A stretch of 55,785 nucleotides of DNA from Streptomyces thermodiastaticus (GCF_014656135.1 NZ_BNBV01000034.1:1-55785), one strand, 5' to 3'; counted from the first letter of the stretch, positions 36,871-46,656 are shown. A program made the numbers and translations. The notes: generated by a model not told the origin, from the sequence alone.

Positions 36871-36901
36871 GAGGGGGCGGGCCGTGGCGGCCCGCCCCCT
36901 C
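36871..36901. terminator. Terminator between ohr and the sugar ABC operon
   Basis: A perfect 13-bp stem GAGGGGGCGGGCC/GGCCCGCCCCCTC (36871-36883 with 36889-36901) with a 5-base loop lies 19 bp from the end of the convergent permease gene. It probably serves the ABC operon, and perhaps also ohr. The 240 bp between ohr and the hairpin hold nothing recognisable. Confidence 0.85.
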
Positions 36902-36920
36902 GATCGCCGTACGGCGCGCG

Positions 36921-37829
36921 CTACTTGACCGCGCCCGCCATCACACCGGACACGAACTGCCGCTGGAAGGCGAAGAAGACGACCAGCGGGATCACCATCG
37001 AGATGAACGCGCCGGGCGCCAGCACGTCGATGTTGTTGCCGAACTGCCGCACCTGGGTCTGCAGCGCCACCGTGATCGGCTGGGTGCCGGACTTGGTGAA
37101 CACCAGCGCGACCAGCATGTCGTTCCACACCCACAGGAACTGGAAGATGCCCAGGCTCGCGATCGCCGGCCCGCCCAGCGGCATCACCACACGGGCGAAC
37201 AGGCGCAGCTCACCGGCGCCGTCCAGCCGGGCGGCCTCCAGCAGCTCGCGCGGGATCTCGGCGAAGAAGTTCCGCAGCAGGAACACCGCGAACGGCAGAC
37301 CGAACCCGGTGTGGAACAGCACCACACCGAAGATCGAGCCGAACAGACCGATCTTGCCGAACAGCTCGGCGATCGGGATCAGCGCCACCTGCACCGGCAC
37401 CACCAGCAGCCCGACCACGCCGAGGAACCACCAGTCGCGTCCGGGGAAGTCCATCCACGCGAACGCGTAGCCGGCCAGCGCCCCGATCACGACCACCAGC
37501 ACCGTCGCCGGCACGGTGATCAGGATCGTGTTCAGCAGGGAGTCGGTGATGTCGCCGTTCTCCAGCAGCTTGCTGTAACTGTCGAAGGTCAGCTGCGAGG
37601 GCTTGGTGAACACGGTCCACCAGCCGCTGGAACTCATGTCCTGCGGGGAGCGCAGCGACGACAGCAGCAGCCCGATCGTGGGGACCAGCCAGAACAGGCC
37701 CACCACGATCAGGAAGACCCGCACCAGGCCGCCGCTGACCACCTCCGCCAGCCGGGCGCCCAGCGATCGCCGCGCCTTGACCGGCTCGGCCGCCGGCGCC
37801 GTGGGAAGAACTCCCGCTTCCGCGGTCAT
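36921..37829 (-). CDS. Carbohydrate ABC transporter permease (MalG-like)
   Basis: This 302-residue inner-membrane permease has six helices and the EAA loop ELLEAARLDGAGELRLF (about residues 200-216), which contacts the ATPase. The MalG-type C-terminus is FFAFQRQFVSGVMAGAVK. The ATG overlaps the stop of the partner permease by four bases (ATGA). No ATPase gene is in the operon, so a shared ATPase such as MsiK, encoded elsewhere in streptomycetes, probably powers transport. The transported sugar is not evident. Confidence 0.93.
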   Translation of the reverse strand: MTAEAGVLPTAPAAEPVKARRSLGARLAEVVSGGLVRVFLIVVGLFWLVPTIGLLLSSLRSPQDMSSSGWWTVFTKPSQLTFDSYSKLLENGDITDSLLNTILITVPATVLVVVIGALAGYAFAWMDFPGRDWWFLGVVGLLVVPVQVALIPIAELFGKIGLFGSIFGVVLFHTGFGLPFAVFLLRNFFAEIPRELLEAARLDGAGELRLFARVVMPLGGPAIASLGIFQFLWVWNDMLVALVFTKSGTQPITVALQTQVRQFGNNIDVLAPGAFISMVIPLVVFFAFQRQFVSGVMAGAVK

Positions 37830-39178
37830 CGCCGCACCTCCCGACGCAAGCGCCGCATGTTGAACAGCATCACCGGGATCACCAGCACCAGCAGGAACAC
37901 CGCGATGGCGCTGGCCACGCCCGGCCGGCCCTCCGAGAAGCCCTTGCGGTACAGCTCCAGCGCCAGCACGTTGGCGTCGTCCTGGGAGGAGCCCGGCGCG
38001 ATGATGAACACCAGGTCGAAGATCTTCAGAACGTTGATCATCAGGGTGACCACGACCACCGCGAGCACCGGGGCCAGCACCGGCACGGTGATCCGGCGGA
38101 AGACCTGCCACTCGTTGCAGCCGTCCACCCGGGCGGCCTCCAGCAGCTCCCGCGGCACACTCGCGAGCCCGGCCGCGATCAGCACCATCGCGAACCCGGC
38201 CCACATCCACACGTACGCCCCGACGATCGCGGGCGTCACCAGCGCCGGACCGAGCCAGTCCACGCCGTTGTACGGCTCCTCGAAGTTGCTCGCCGGCAGC
38301 CGCAGCACGGCGCCGTCGGCCTTGGCGGGCAACGTGAAGGTGCCGTCCGCGGCGGCCTTCGCCGTCGCCACCACCTTGCCGTCCTTGACGGCCTCGATCC
38401 GCATCCCGGGATAGCCCAGCTCGGCGGAGTCCACCGCGCCGAGCTTGCCGACGCCCTTGCCGCGGGTGAAGTCCTGCCAGGTGGTGCCGGTGATCTTCCC
38501 CGGCTCCGCGGGGGCCTGCACGGCCTTCTTCGCGTCGTCGGGCATCTGCTCCGGCGCCACACCGACGAGCGGCAGGGCCACCGACTGCCCGGTGTGCACC
38601 GGGCTGGTGGTGACGAAACCGCCGTCCTCGGGCTTGAGCGGGGAGTTGCGGCCCGGGTGCGCCTTCGGGAACGCCGACGACTGCGCGAACGTGTCGTGGA
38701 CGCCCACCCACACCGCGTTCGCCACGCCCTTGTCGGGGTCCTGGTCGTACACCAGCCGGAAGATGATCCCGGCCGCCAGCATCGAGATCGCCATCGGCAT
38801 GAAGACGACCAGCTTGAACGCCGTGCCCCAGCGCACCCGCTCGGTGAGCACCGCGAAGATCAGTCCCAGGGCGGTGGCGACGGTGGGCGCGAACACCACC
38901 CAGATGATGTTGTTCTTCAGCGCCGTGCGGATGCCGTCGTCGGTGAACAGCGCCGTGTAGTTGTCGAACCCGGCGAAGTGATCGCCGGAGTTGTCGTAGA
39001 AACTGCGGACGATCGAGTACCCGATCGGGTAGACCACGAGGGCACCCAGCAGCACCAGGGCGGGCAGCAGGAACAGCGCCGCCACCCAGCGCCGGGTGCC
39101 GGTCACGGTCCTTCGGGAGCGAGGGGCGCGGGGCGCCGCCGGTGCCTCGGCGACGCCCGGTGCCGTTGCCGACGTCAT
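37826..39178 (-). CDS. Carbohydrate ABC transporter permease (MalF-like) with large inserted loop
   Basis: This 450-residue permease is about 140 residues longer than typical MalF/UgpA-type proteins. Helices 1-3 end near residue 145 (IIFRLVYDQDPDKGVANAVW), and the next helix starts near residue 310 (ALVTPAIVGAYVWMWAGFAM). Between lies a hydrophilic loop that should face outside. It contains a beta-sandwich-like segment (EAVKDGKVVATAKAAADGTF and ADGAVLRLP), reminiscent of carboxypeptidase regulatory-like domains. The EAA loop is ELLEAARVDGCNEWQVF. It overlaps the MalG-like gene and follows the binding protein by 36 bp. The loop may contact the binding protein, as the P2 loop does in E. coli MalF. 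Confidence 0.9.
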   Translation of the reverse strand: MTSATAPGVAEAPAAPRAPRSRRTVTGTRRWVAALFLLPALVLLGALVVYPIGYSIVRSFYDNSGDHFAGFDNYTALFTDDGIRTALKNNIIWVVFAPTVATALGLIFAVLTERVRWGTAFKLVVFMPMAISMLAAGIIFRLVYDQDPDKGVANAVWVGVHDTFAQSSAFPKAHPGRNSPLKPEDGGFVTTSPVHTGQSVALPLVGVAPEQMPDDAKKAVQAPAEPGKITGTTWQDFTRGKGVGKLGAVDSAELGYPGMRIEAVKDGKVVATAKAAADGTFTLPAKADGAVLRLPASNFEEPYNGVDWLGPALVTPAIVGAYVWMWAGFAMVLIAAGLASVPRELLEAARVDGCNEWQVFRRITVPVLAPVLAVVVVTLMINVLKIFDLVFIIAPGSSQDDANVLALELYRKGFSEGRPGVASAIAVFLLVLVIPVMLFNMRRLRREVRR

Positions 39179-39214
39179 CGCCGGCCTCCTGCGCGAAGTG
39201 GGGTCATCGTCGGC

Positions 39215-40606
39215 TCAGCTCCCGTTGCCGTAGGCCGCCGCCGCGTCCTTCTCCAGCTTCGCCTGGGTCCCCGCGACATCCTTCGGGTTCTTCAGGAAGT
39301 CCTGCAGGTCCTTCCACTCACCCTTGCCGGGCGTGCCGCCGAAGGCCTGCGGGGCCTGGTCGGACATGTCGAAGCGGAAGTCGTCGCCCGAGGCGATCAG
39401 CGCTTTGGCGATCTTGCGCTGCACCTCGTTCGGATACGCCGACTCCGGCACGTTCTTGTTCGGCGACAGGTAGCCGCCGAGCTTCGCCTGGATGGTCGCC
39501 GCGTCGGGCGAGGCCAGGAACGTCACCAGCGCCTGCGCCGCCTTGGAGTCCTTCAGGATCACCGCCGAGTCGCCGCCGGAGACCACCGGCGCGCTGTCAC
39601 CCACGGCCGGGAAGGGGAACACCTTCGCGTCCGTGCCCACCTTCGCCTTGGTCTCGCCGATGTTGACCTGCGCGAAGTCGCCCTCGAAGACCATGCCGGC
39701 CTTCGGCTGGTCGCCGCCGCTGAAGGTCTGCGTCACCGACGCCGGGAACTCGGTCTGCAGCGCGCCGTCCGGGCCGCCCGCTATGTAGTCCTTCTTGGAG
39801 AAGATCTCGGCCAGGGTGGTCAGCGCCTGCTTGACCGACGGATCCGTCCACTTGATCTTGTGCTGGGCCAGCTGGTCGTACTTCTCCGGGCCCGCCTGGG
39901 AGAGATAGATGTTCTCGAACCAGTCGGTGAGCGTCCAGCCGTCCGCGCCGCCCACGGAGAACGGCGTGACCCCGGAGTCGTAGACGGTCTGCGCGGTGTT
40001 CAGCAGGTCCTTCCACGTCGTGGGCTCGCTGACGCCCGCGTTCTCGAAGACCTTGGCGTTGTACCAGATCAGCGACTTGTTGGCGGCCTTGTAGTAGACG
40101 CCGTACGGCTTGCCGTCGACCTTGCCGATGTCCTGCCAGCCCTGCGAGTAGTTCTTCGCCAGCTCGGCCTGCGCCTCGGGGCCGAGCGGCTTGGCCCAGC
40201 CCTTGTCCACGGCCTGCTTGATGGCGCCCGGCTGCGGCAGCAGGGCCACGTCCGGCGGCTGCCCGCCCGCGATCTTGGACCCGAGGAAGTTGATGATGGG
40301 GTCCTGGGCGGGGACGAAGGTGACCTTCGCACCGGTGCGCTTCTCGAACTCCGCCAGCACCTGCTTGAAGTTCTTCTGCTCGGTGCCGGTCCACACGGCG
40401 GCGATCTCCAGGTGCGCGCCGTTCAGCTTGGGCAGCGCAACGGTGTTCGTGGTGGGACTGCCGCTGCTGTCCCCTCCGCCCGTGCCGTCGTCGTCCGAAC
40501 CGCTGCACGCGGTGAGCGTAAAAGCCAGTGCTCCGGCGGCGACGGCTGCCGCGGCCCGGGCGGCTCTTCTCGTCCGGTGGGTCCGGAAGGTGGTCCTGCT
40601 GTGCAT
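39215..40606 (-). CDS. Sugar-binding lipoprotein of ABC transporter
   Basis: This 463-residue extracellular solute-binding protein (family 1) has a twin-Arg-containing basic start, a hydrophobic stretch and a lipobox LTAC with lipidated Cys34. A Gly/Ser linker follows, then the two-lobed binding domain (LEIAAVWTGTEQKNFKQVLA; GVYYKAANKSLIWYNAKVFE; MVFEGDFAQVNIGE). The ATG at 40606 has GGGG nearby; an ATG 30 bp upstream in frame is possible. It is the first gene of the importer operon. No local regulator is present. Specificity cannot be read from the sequence. Confidence 0.93.
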   Translation of the reverse strand: MHSRTTFRTHRTRRAARAAAAVAAGALAFTLTACSGSDDDGTGGGDSSGSPTTNTVALPKLNGAHLEIAAVWTGTEQKNFKQVLAEFEKRTGAKVTFVPAQDPIINFLGSKIAGGQPPDVALLPQPGAIKQAVDKGWAKPLGPEAQAELAKNYSQGWQDIGKVDGKPYGVYYKAANKSLIWYNAKVFENAGVSEPTTWKDLLNTAQTVYDSGVTPFSVGGADGWTLTDWFENIYLSQAGPEKYDQLAQHKIKWTDPSVKQALTTLAEIFSKKDYIAGGPDGALQTEFPASVTQTFSGGDQPKAGMVFEGDFAQVNIGETKAKVGTDAKVFPFPAVGDSAPVVSGGDSAVILKDSKAAQALVTFLASPDAATIQAKLGGYLSPNKNVPESAYPNEVQRKIAKALIASGDDFRFDMSDQAPQAFGGTPGKGEWKDLQDFLKNPKDVAGTQAKLEKDAAAAYGNGS

Positions 40607-40774
40607 CACTGCCCCGTTCTTCGTCCCTCGACGCATCTCCGAGCGGGTGTCCCGACGGGTCAGGTGTACGCCGGGGCCCGGACGCGGGCAAGAGCGCCAG
40701 CGGTCCCCGCCGCAAGATCGTGACCACGTCGTGATGCCAGGTCAGTGATGCAACAGCCGCACGGGACAGAGTGG

Positions 40775-43700
40775 TTACAGCAACGAAGGGACCCGCGCGG
40801 CCGACACCTGGCCGGCCGCCCGCTCCAACGCGCTGGCCAGCAGCGCCAGATCGGTCGGTCCATTGCCCAACTCCCGTACCGTGCGCCGGGCCGGCGGATC
40901 CCCCATGCGCTCCCACTGCAACGGCACCACCGTGGGCCGCTGCGTCGCCGTCCGCGGGATCCGCCCGGTGACCCGGCCGCCCTGGAACGGCGTCACCGTG
41001 CCGTCCGGCCCGGTCAGCCGGCCCCGGCCCGGCCCCGGCTGCTGCGGGCCGGAGCCCGGCGCGTCCAGCGTGATACGCAGCGCGGCCCGCCGCGCCGGTT
41101 CGCTCTGCGCCGTACGGCCCCCGGGCACGGCCGCCGCCACCAGGTGCACGCCGAGCCGCCCGCCGTCGCGGGCCACCGCCTCCAGCGCCCGCACCACCGA
41201 CCCGGCCGCGGGCCGCCCCGGCGCCCCCAGCGCGGGCGCCACCAGGGCGTCCAGGTCGTCGACGACCACCACCAGCCGCGGCAGCGGCGGCGTCTGCTCG
41301 GTCCGCTGCCCGGCCGCCGGGCGCAGGCGCAGCGTGGCGCCGGCGGCAGCGCCGGCCTCCGCGGTGCCGGAGCCGTCCGGCACCGGCACGGCCGGCGCAC
41401 GCCCGGACGCGGTGCGCTGGGCGACGATCCGGCCGGGCAGCTGCCGCCGGGTGTGCCAGGCGGCGAAGTCCTCCCGCCCGAGCAGCTCGGCCCGCCGTTT
41501 CAGCTCCGCGGTCAGTGACTGCGCGAACTCCCGCATGCGCACCGGGTCGTTGGCGGACAGGTGGGTGGTGACGTGCGGCACGTCCGTGCACACCCGCAGA
41601 CCCTCACCGGGCTCCCCGGCCGCGCCCGTGCCGTCCCGGCCGTCCACCAGGACCACGCTGAGACGGTCGGGGCGTTCGGCGGCGGCCAGCGAGGCCACCA
41701 CCGACCGCAGCAGTTCCGTACGGCCGCTGCCCGACGGCCCCTCGACCAGCAGATGCGGGCCGTCGGCGACCAGATCCGCGGCGACGGGGCCGTGCGGGCC
41801 GGCCCCGAGTATCGCCCGGGCCCGCCCGCCGGGTGCCGCCGCGTCGTCGGCCGCGTCCGCCCAGCGGGCCTGGAGCGACGCCGGCGTGGCCCGCGCCAGC
41901 CCCAGCTCGTCCAGCAGCCGCGCCGTCGGCGGCAGCGGCGCGCACATCCGCGCGGGCCGGCCGCCCGCCGCCGGGCGCAGCGGCGCCAGCGCCCGCGCGA
42001 ACCGCTCGGCCCACGCCGCCGACACCGCGTCCACCGCGGCGACCGTGCCGGGCGTCAGCGGCATCCGCTCCCCGGGGCCCGCGGGCGCCACCCGCATCAG
42101 CCGCAGCGCCGTGGCCACGTCGCCGCTGAGCAGCGCCACCGCCCCGCACTCCCGGAACACCGCGCTCGCCGCGCAGGCCGCCCGGTACGACTCGGTCAGC
42201 GGCGAGGCCGGCGAGGCGGGCGCCGCCTCGGCCAGGCACACCACATGGATCCCGGCCCGCGGGCCGTGCAGCGTCAGCCGGGTCAGCGCCCGCCGCACCG
42301 CATCGTCGCCCGGGTCGCCGTCCACGACCACCACGGTGAACGACCCGGGCCGCCGGCCCGCGCCCGGGGCGTCGTCCCGCGCCCACGACGGACGGTGGCC
42401 GCCGGATGCGTGCTCCCGCGCGTCGCCGGGGTGGTCGTCCAGGCGGCGCAGCAGCTCCTCGGTGCGGGCGGCGGCCTGGGCGGCGTCGAAGGCCAGCAGC
42501 AGCCGGCAGTCCTGCCCGTGCCGCGGCCGGACATGGGGCAGCCAGCCGAGCCAGGACCACTCCTCGGTGCGCTCCCGCAGCGGACGGTCCTCGCCGGCGC
42601 TCAGCAGGACGATCTCCAGCAGCTCCGGCGAGTGCAGCGCGGCGAGCTGGGCCAGCACCGCGCGGGCCAGCCCGGCCAGGCGGGCGCGCGGACCGGCCAG
42701 GCCCAGCGCGCCCACCTCGCGCAGCGCGGCGGTCACCGCGACCGCGGGCACCAGCCGGCCCGAGCCGTCGGGGGCCGGGCGGTCGGCCGTGCCCAGCCGT
42801 ACCGTCAGCACCTCCGGGTGGTCCAACCCGCGTTCCCACAGCCGGGGTCCCGGACCCAGGGCGGCCAGCAGCAGTGCCGCCGGGTCCGGCCAGGTCTCCG
42901 GCAGCCCGGCCGCGGGCACCCGGCCGGGGGCGTGCGGTGCCGGGCCGTCCCAGGACGCGCCGTCGTCCGCCGTGCCCCGCGCCTGCGAGCCGCGCCCGCC
43001 GGCCAGCCGGCGCGCCCAGGCGCCGAGCCCGCCGCGCCGGCGCAGGCCCTGGGGAGCGTCGGTGCCCCGCAGCGGGGTCGCCTTGCGTCCGCCGGTGTCC
43101 TGGGGGCCGCCGTCCGCCTCCGGGTGAGGGCCGGCCTCGTCGTACGGGACGGCGGCCGCGGAAGCACGCGGGTCGTGCGCGGGCGTGCGGTCCGGGAACC
43201 CGTGGCTCTCGGCGCCGTCAGCCGCGCCCTGGGCCGGCACCAGCGGGCCGGTGCCGCCGCGGGCCGTGCCCATGCCGGGCGCGGTGCCCGTGCCGGAGGA
43301 GGTCGGGTGCGAGCCGAAGGCCGTGCCGGTGCCGGTGGCGAAGGACGTGCCGGGGGCGGGGGAGCGGCCCGGAGCGAACAGCCCGCCGCTGCCGTGGGCG
43401 GCGGCGCCGGTGGTGAACGCGGTGCCGGCGCCGGGGTGCGCGCCCGCGTCCCCGGCGGTGCCGGACGGCGCGGACGCCCCGGCGTCCGGCACGCGGTGGT
43501 GCTCCGGCGCGGGCACCGCGCCGGGAGCGGGGGCGCCCGGCGCGTCCTTTGCCGCCGCTCCGGTCAGCTGGAGGTGGCCCTCGCCGTCCGGTGCCGTCGC
43601 CACCCGGGCCGCCGGTCCCGCGGACGGCGTCAGCCGCAGGGCCGACTCGCCGATGCGCAGCAGCACGCCCGCACCGAAGCGGACCGGCTGAGCCTCCACG

Positions 43701-44275
43701 GGCTTTCCGTCCAGCACGGTGCCGTTGGTGGAGCCGAGGTCGGCGACCGTGACCCGGCCGTCGGGGAGAACCGTGATCGTGCAGTGCATCCGGGAGACGT
43801 CGGGGTCGTCGAGCGGGACGTCGGCGTCGGCGGAGCGGCCGACGACGATCTGCCCGCCGTGCAGCAGATGCACCCCGCCCGCGTCCGGCCCCGCCACCAC
43901 ATGCAGCTGGGCGGGGGCCTCGTCCAGCGCGGGATGCGGCTCGGGCTCGGCCGGTGCGCCCAGCGACAGCACCGCGCCGTCCAGCAGCGGCGGCTCGCCG
44001 AGGGTGCAGCGCCGGGCGTCGAGCCGTTCGGCGCCGGCGTAGAACACCGGGCCCGGCCCGGCCTCGCGGCCGGGTCGCCCGTCGACGCGCTCCCGGCCGG
44101 TCCGCTCGGGCGGCGCCGTACCGGTGTCCCCGGCGACCGCGGCGGCGAGCGCCGACGCCACCGTGTCCAGCGCCGTGCCCGCGGGCGCCGTGACGAGGAC
44201 GTCGCGGCCCGCGGGGCGGCCGGTGGCGGAGGAGAGCGGGCCCTGGGGGTCTACGACGGTCAGCCGGATCTGCAT
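40775..44275 (-). CDS. FHA domain plus FtsK/EssC-type ATPase
   Basis: This 1166-residue protein has, in order, an N-terminal ubiquitin-like region (about 1-110; MQIRLTVVDPQGPLSSATG) and an FHA phosphothreonine-binding domain (about 128-212; IVVGRSADADVPL, VSRMHCTI, DLGSTNGTVLDG). A ~220-residue Pro/Gly/Ala-rich linker follows. Next is a first FtsK-like module that lacks a normal Walker A (GLAGPRARLAGLARAVLAQL), and then a second module with an intact Walker A (LLVEGPSGSGRTELLRSVVA, about residue 845) and Walker B (LVVVVDDLDALV). The layout resembles EssC/EccC of type VII secretion, but no EsxA-like or EccB/D gene is nearby and no membrane helices are obvious. It is divergent from pkaA. Confidence 0.85.
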   Translation of the reverse strand: MQIRLTVVDPQGPLSSATGRPAGRDVLVTAPAGTALDTVASALAAAVAGDTGTAPPERTGRERVDGRPGREAGPGPVFYAGAERLDARRCTLGEPPLLDGAVLSLGAPAEPEPHPALDEAPAQLHVVAGPDAGGVHLLHGGQIVVGRSADADVPLDDPDVSRMHCTITVLPDGRVTVADLGSTNGTVLDGKPVEAQPVRFGAGVLLRIGESALRLTPSAGPAARVATAPDGEGHLQLTGAAAKDAPGAPAPGAVPAPEHHRVPDAGASAPSGTAGDAGAHPGAGTAFTTGAAAHGSGGLFAPGRSPAPGTSFATGTGTAFGSHPTSSGTGTAPGMGTARGGTGPLVPAQGAADGAESHGFPDRTPAHDPRASAAAVPYDEAGPHPEADGGPQDTGGRKATPLRGTDAPQGLRRRGGLGAWARRLAGGRGSQARGTADDGASWDGPAPHAPGRVPAAGLPETWPDPAALLLAALGPGPRLWERGLDHPEVLTVRLGTADRPAPDGSGRLVPAVAVTAALREVGALGLAGPRARLAGLARAVLAQLAALHSPELLEIVLLSAGEDRPLRERTEEWSWLGWLPHVRPRHGQDCRLLLAFDAAQAAARTEELLRRLDDHPGDAREHASGGHRPSWARDDAPGAGRRPGSFTVVVVDGDPGDDAVRRALTRLTLHGPRAGIHVVCLAEAAPASPASPLTESYRAACAASAVFRECGAVALLSGDVATALRLMRVAPAGPGERMPLTPGTVAAVDAVSAAWAERFARALAPLRPAAGGRPARMCAPLPPTARLLDELGLARATPASLQARWADAADDAAAPGGRARAILGAGPHGPVAADLVADGPHLLVEGPSGSGRTELLRSVVASLAAAERPDRLSVVLVDGRDGTGAAGEPGEGLRVCTDVPHVTTHLSANDPVRMREFAQSLTAELKRRAELLGREDFAAWHTRRQLPGRIVAQRTASGRAPAVPVPDGSGTAEAGAAAGATLRLRPAAGQRTEQTPPLPRLVVVVDDLDALVAPALGAPGRPAAGSVVRALEAVARDGGRLGVHLVAAAVPGGRTAQSEPARRAALRITLDAPGSGPQQPGPGRGRLTGPDGTVTPFQGGRVTGRIPRTATQRPTVVPLQWERMGDPPARRTVRELGNGPTDLALLASALERAAGQVSAARVPSLL

Positions 44276-44775
44276 CGCCGTCAGCGGTCCCTTCTGTTCT
44301 CACCGCGAGCAGTCAGGGACGGAACCGTCCCGCGGTCCCCCACCACGGACATCCCCCACCGCCGCACGAGCACGTCGGCCAGTAACGGTTGGCATCCTCG
44401 CACCTGCCGTCGGCACGGTGCCCGCCGCCCACCGCTAAGTGATCTTGATTGGTCGGCTCTGCCCCTAAAAATGACTGATCAGAGAGCGGACATCGATCGC
44501 TTCCAGACGCGTCGAGAACGTCACGGGACCGCTCGCGCCCGTCTGTGTGCAACCGCGCGCTGCGGGGCAACGTCTTCCCGTCGTACCCGTACCTGGGGCC
44601 TTCCCGTCGTACCCGTACCTGAGGTGGTGCGGAGTCGCAGCAGCCCCCGGGACGTACGGGATCGGGGCGCGGGGCGGGCGGGACCCTCGGGCCACGCCCT
44701 ACAGTGGGTCGGAACACCGCGTTGGCACCGCAGGGCGGCGCGGGACCAGGCAAGCAAGCACAGGGAGTGCATGAC
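44276..44775. other. 500-bp divergent region between FHA-ATPase and pkaA
   Basis: This region holds AT-richer stretches near 44440-44500, a 22-bp duplication at 44574-44621, and a TACAGT -10-like hexamer at 44700-44705, about 70 bp before pkaA. The promoter of the FHA-ATPase gene is probably also here but not clear. No gene is recognised. Confidence 0.45.
44574..44621. repeat. 22-bp direct repeat upstream of pkaA
   Basis: Two identical 22-bp copies (44574-44595 and 44600-44621) occur at a 26-bp period. Each contains CGTACCCGTACC. They could be tandem operator sites for the kinase genes. Confidence 0.9.
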
Positions 44776-46473
44776 GTGCGGCCGGTAGGCAGCAAGTACC
44801 TCCTGGAGGAGCCGCTCGGGCGCGGTGCCACCGGGACCGTCTGGCGAGGACGCCAGCGGGAGACCGCGGGCGACGAGGCCGCCGTGCCCGGCCGGCCCGG
44901 CGAGACCGTGGCGATCAAGGTCCTCAAGGAGGAGCTGGCGAGCGACCCCGACGTCGTCACGCGGTTCCTGCGGGAGCGGTCCGCGCTGCTCCGGCTCACC
45001 CACCCGAACATCGTGCGGGTGCGGGACCTGGTCGTCGAGGGCGATCTGCTGGCGCTGGTCATGGACCTCGTCGACGGCCCCGACCTCCACCGCTATCTCC
45101 GCGAGAACGGCCCGTTCACGCCCGTGGGCGCCGCGCTGCTCACCGCCCGGATCGCGGACGCGCTCGCTGCGAGCCACGCCGACGGGGTGGTCCACCGCGA
45201 CCTGAAACCCGCGAACGTGCTGCTGCGGCAGACCGGCGGCGAGATGCATCCGATGCTCACCGACTTCGGCATCGCCCGCCTGGCCGACTCCCCGGGCCTG
45301 ACCCGCACCCACGAGTTCGTCGGCACCCCCGCGTACGTGGCACCCGAGTCCGCCGAGGGCCGCCCGCAGACCTCGGCCGTGGACGTCTACGGCGCCGGCA
45401 TCCTGCTGTACGAGCTGGTCACCGGCCGTCCGCCGTTCGCCGGCAGCACCGCGCTGGAGGTGCTGCACCAGCACCTGAGCGCCGAGCCGCGCCGCCCCTC
45501 CACGGTCCCCGGACCGCTGTGGACGGTGATCGAGCGCTGCCTGCGCAAGAACCCCGAGGAGCGGCCCAGCGCGGAGAACCTCGCCCGGGCCCTGCGGGTC
45601 GTCGCCGAGGGCGTGGGCGCGCACGCCACCGCCGCGCAGATCGTCGCCGCGGAAGGCGTCGCCGCGCTGCTCGGGCCCGACCCGGCGCCCGCGTCCGTGC
45701 CCGGCGCCGCCGACCCCACCCAGGTGCTGCCGCGCGACGCGGCGGCGTCCCCGGCCGGCGCCTACGACCCCAACGCCCCCACCAGCGTCCTGCCCCAGTC
45801 CGCGGGCCCCGGCGACGGCGCGGGCCGGCCGCCCGGCGCGGCCGATCCGACCGCGGTCCTGCCCCAGCACGGCGCGGCCGACCCCACCCGGGTGATGCCG
45901 CCGATGCCGCCCGGCGGCGCCCCGCAGGGACCGGACCAGGCGGCCGGTCAGCAGCAGCCCGAGCAGCCGCACCCCTGGCAGACCCAGCTGCGCGCGGCCC
46001 GCGACCGCAACGAGCAGACCCAGATCCAGTACCTCGACCCGAGCGAGGACCCGCTGCGCCGCCGCCCCCAGCGGCAGGTCGTCCGGCCCCAGCAGCAGCC
46101 GCAGGCCGGGCCCGCCCGTCCGCAGCCCCAGCCGCAGCAGTACGCCCCGCCGGCCCCACCGCGCCGCCAGACACCGCAGCCCGACCAGTACGCGCCGCCG
46201 CCCGCGCCCAGGCGGTCGGCCCGCGAACCGAGGCCGCCCCGCGAGCCGCGCCGGCGCAGCGCCAACCCGATGAAGATCCCCGGGCTGGGATGCCTCAAGG
46301 GCTGCCTGTTCACCATCGTCATCCTGGTCGTCGCGGGCTGGCTCGTGTGGGAGCTGAGCCCGCTGCAGAGCTGGATCGGCACCGGCAAGGGCTACTGGGA
46401 CCAGCTGACCACCTGGGTCGGCGATGCGGCCGACTGGGTGAAGAGCCTCGGCAGCGACGAGCCGGCCGGGTGA
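44776..46473 (+). CDS. pkaA: Serine/threonine protein kinase PkaA
   Basis: This 565-residue membrane Ser/Thr kinase of the bacterial Hanks type has a Gly loop LGRGATGTVWRG, a catalytic Lys48 in ETVAIKVLKEELAS, a catalytic loop VVHRDLKPANVLL, a DFG loop in MLTDFGIARLA, and a GTPAYVAPESAEG activation segment. About 15 extra residues lie between the Gly loop and the Lys. A long Pro/Gln-rich linker (about 310-500) leads to a membrane helix (CLFTIVILVVAGWLVWEL, about 508-526) and a short outer tail. Order and length match pkaA of S. coelicolor. The GTG at 44776 is chosen for the AGGGAG site 8 bp upstream; a GTG 9 bp earlier is possible. Confidence 0.9.
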   Translation: MRPVGSKYLLEEPLGRGATGTVWRGRQRETAGDEAAVPGRPGETVAIKVLKEELASDPDVVTRFLRERSALLRLTHPNIVRVRDLVVEGDLLALVMDLVDGPDLHRYLRENGPFTPVGAALLTARIADALAASHADGVVHRDLKPANVLLRQTGGEMHPMLTDFGIARLADSPGLTRTHEFVGTPAYVAPESAEGRPQTSAVDVYGAGILLYELVTGRPPFAGSTALEVLHQHLSAEPRRPSTVPGPLWTVIERCLRKNPEERPSAENLARALRVVAEGVGAHATAAQIVAAEGVAALLGPDPAPASVPGAADPTQVLPRDAAASPAGAYDPNAPTSVLPQSAGPGDGAGRPPGAADPTAVLPQHGAADPTRVMPPMPPGGAPQGPDQAAGQQQPEQPHPWQTQLRAARDRNEQTQIQYLDPSEDPLRRRPQRQVVRPQQQPQAGPARPQPQPQQYAPPAPPRRQTPQPDQYAPPPAPRRSAREPRPPREPRRRSANPMKIPGLGCLKGCLFTIVILVVAGWLVWELSPLQSWIGTGKGYWDQLTTWVGDAADWVKSLGSDEPAG

Positions 46474-46656
46474 GGAGCCTGAGCGGCACCTGAGGCGCAC
46501 CCGGCAGCACCGGCTCCGGTCGCCGGCGGCGGACCGCGGTGCCGGGCCGCCCGTCGGGGATGCGCCGACACCCGACGGGTGACTTCCGCCCGCGCGGGGA
46601 AGGCCGGCTCGCCGAACGCGTAGCTTTGTCGGCAACACGCCTGTACAGGAGCAGAC

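Noticed and set aside
40775..44275. Complete type VII (ESX) secretion locus
   Set aside because: Only the EssC/EccC-like ATPase is present; no WXG100 protein, EccB, EccD, EccE or mycosin gene is nearby.
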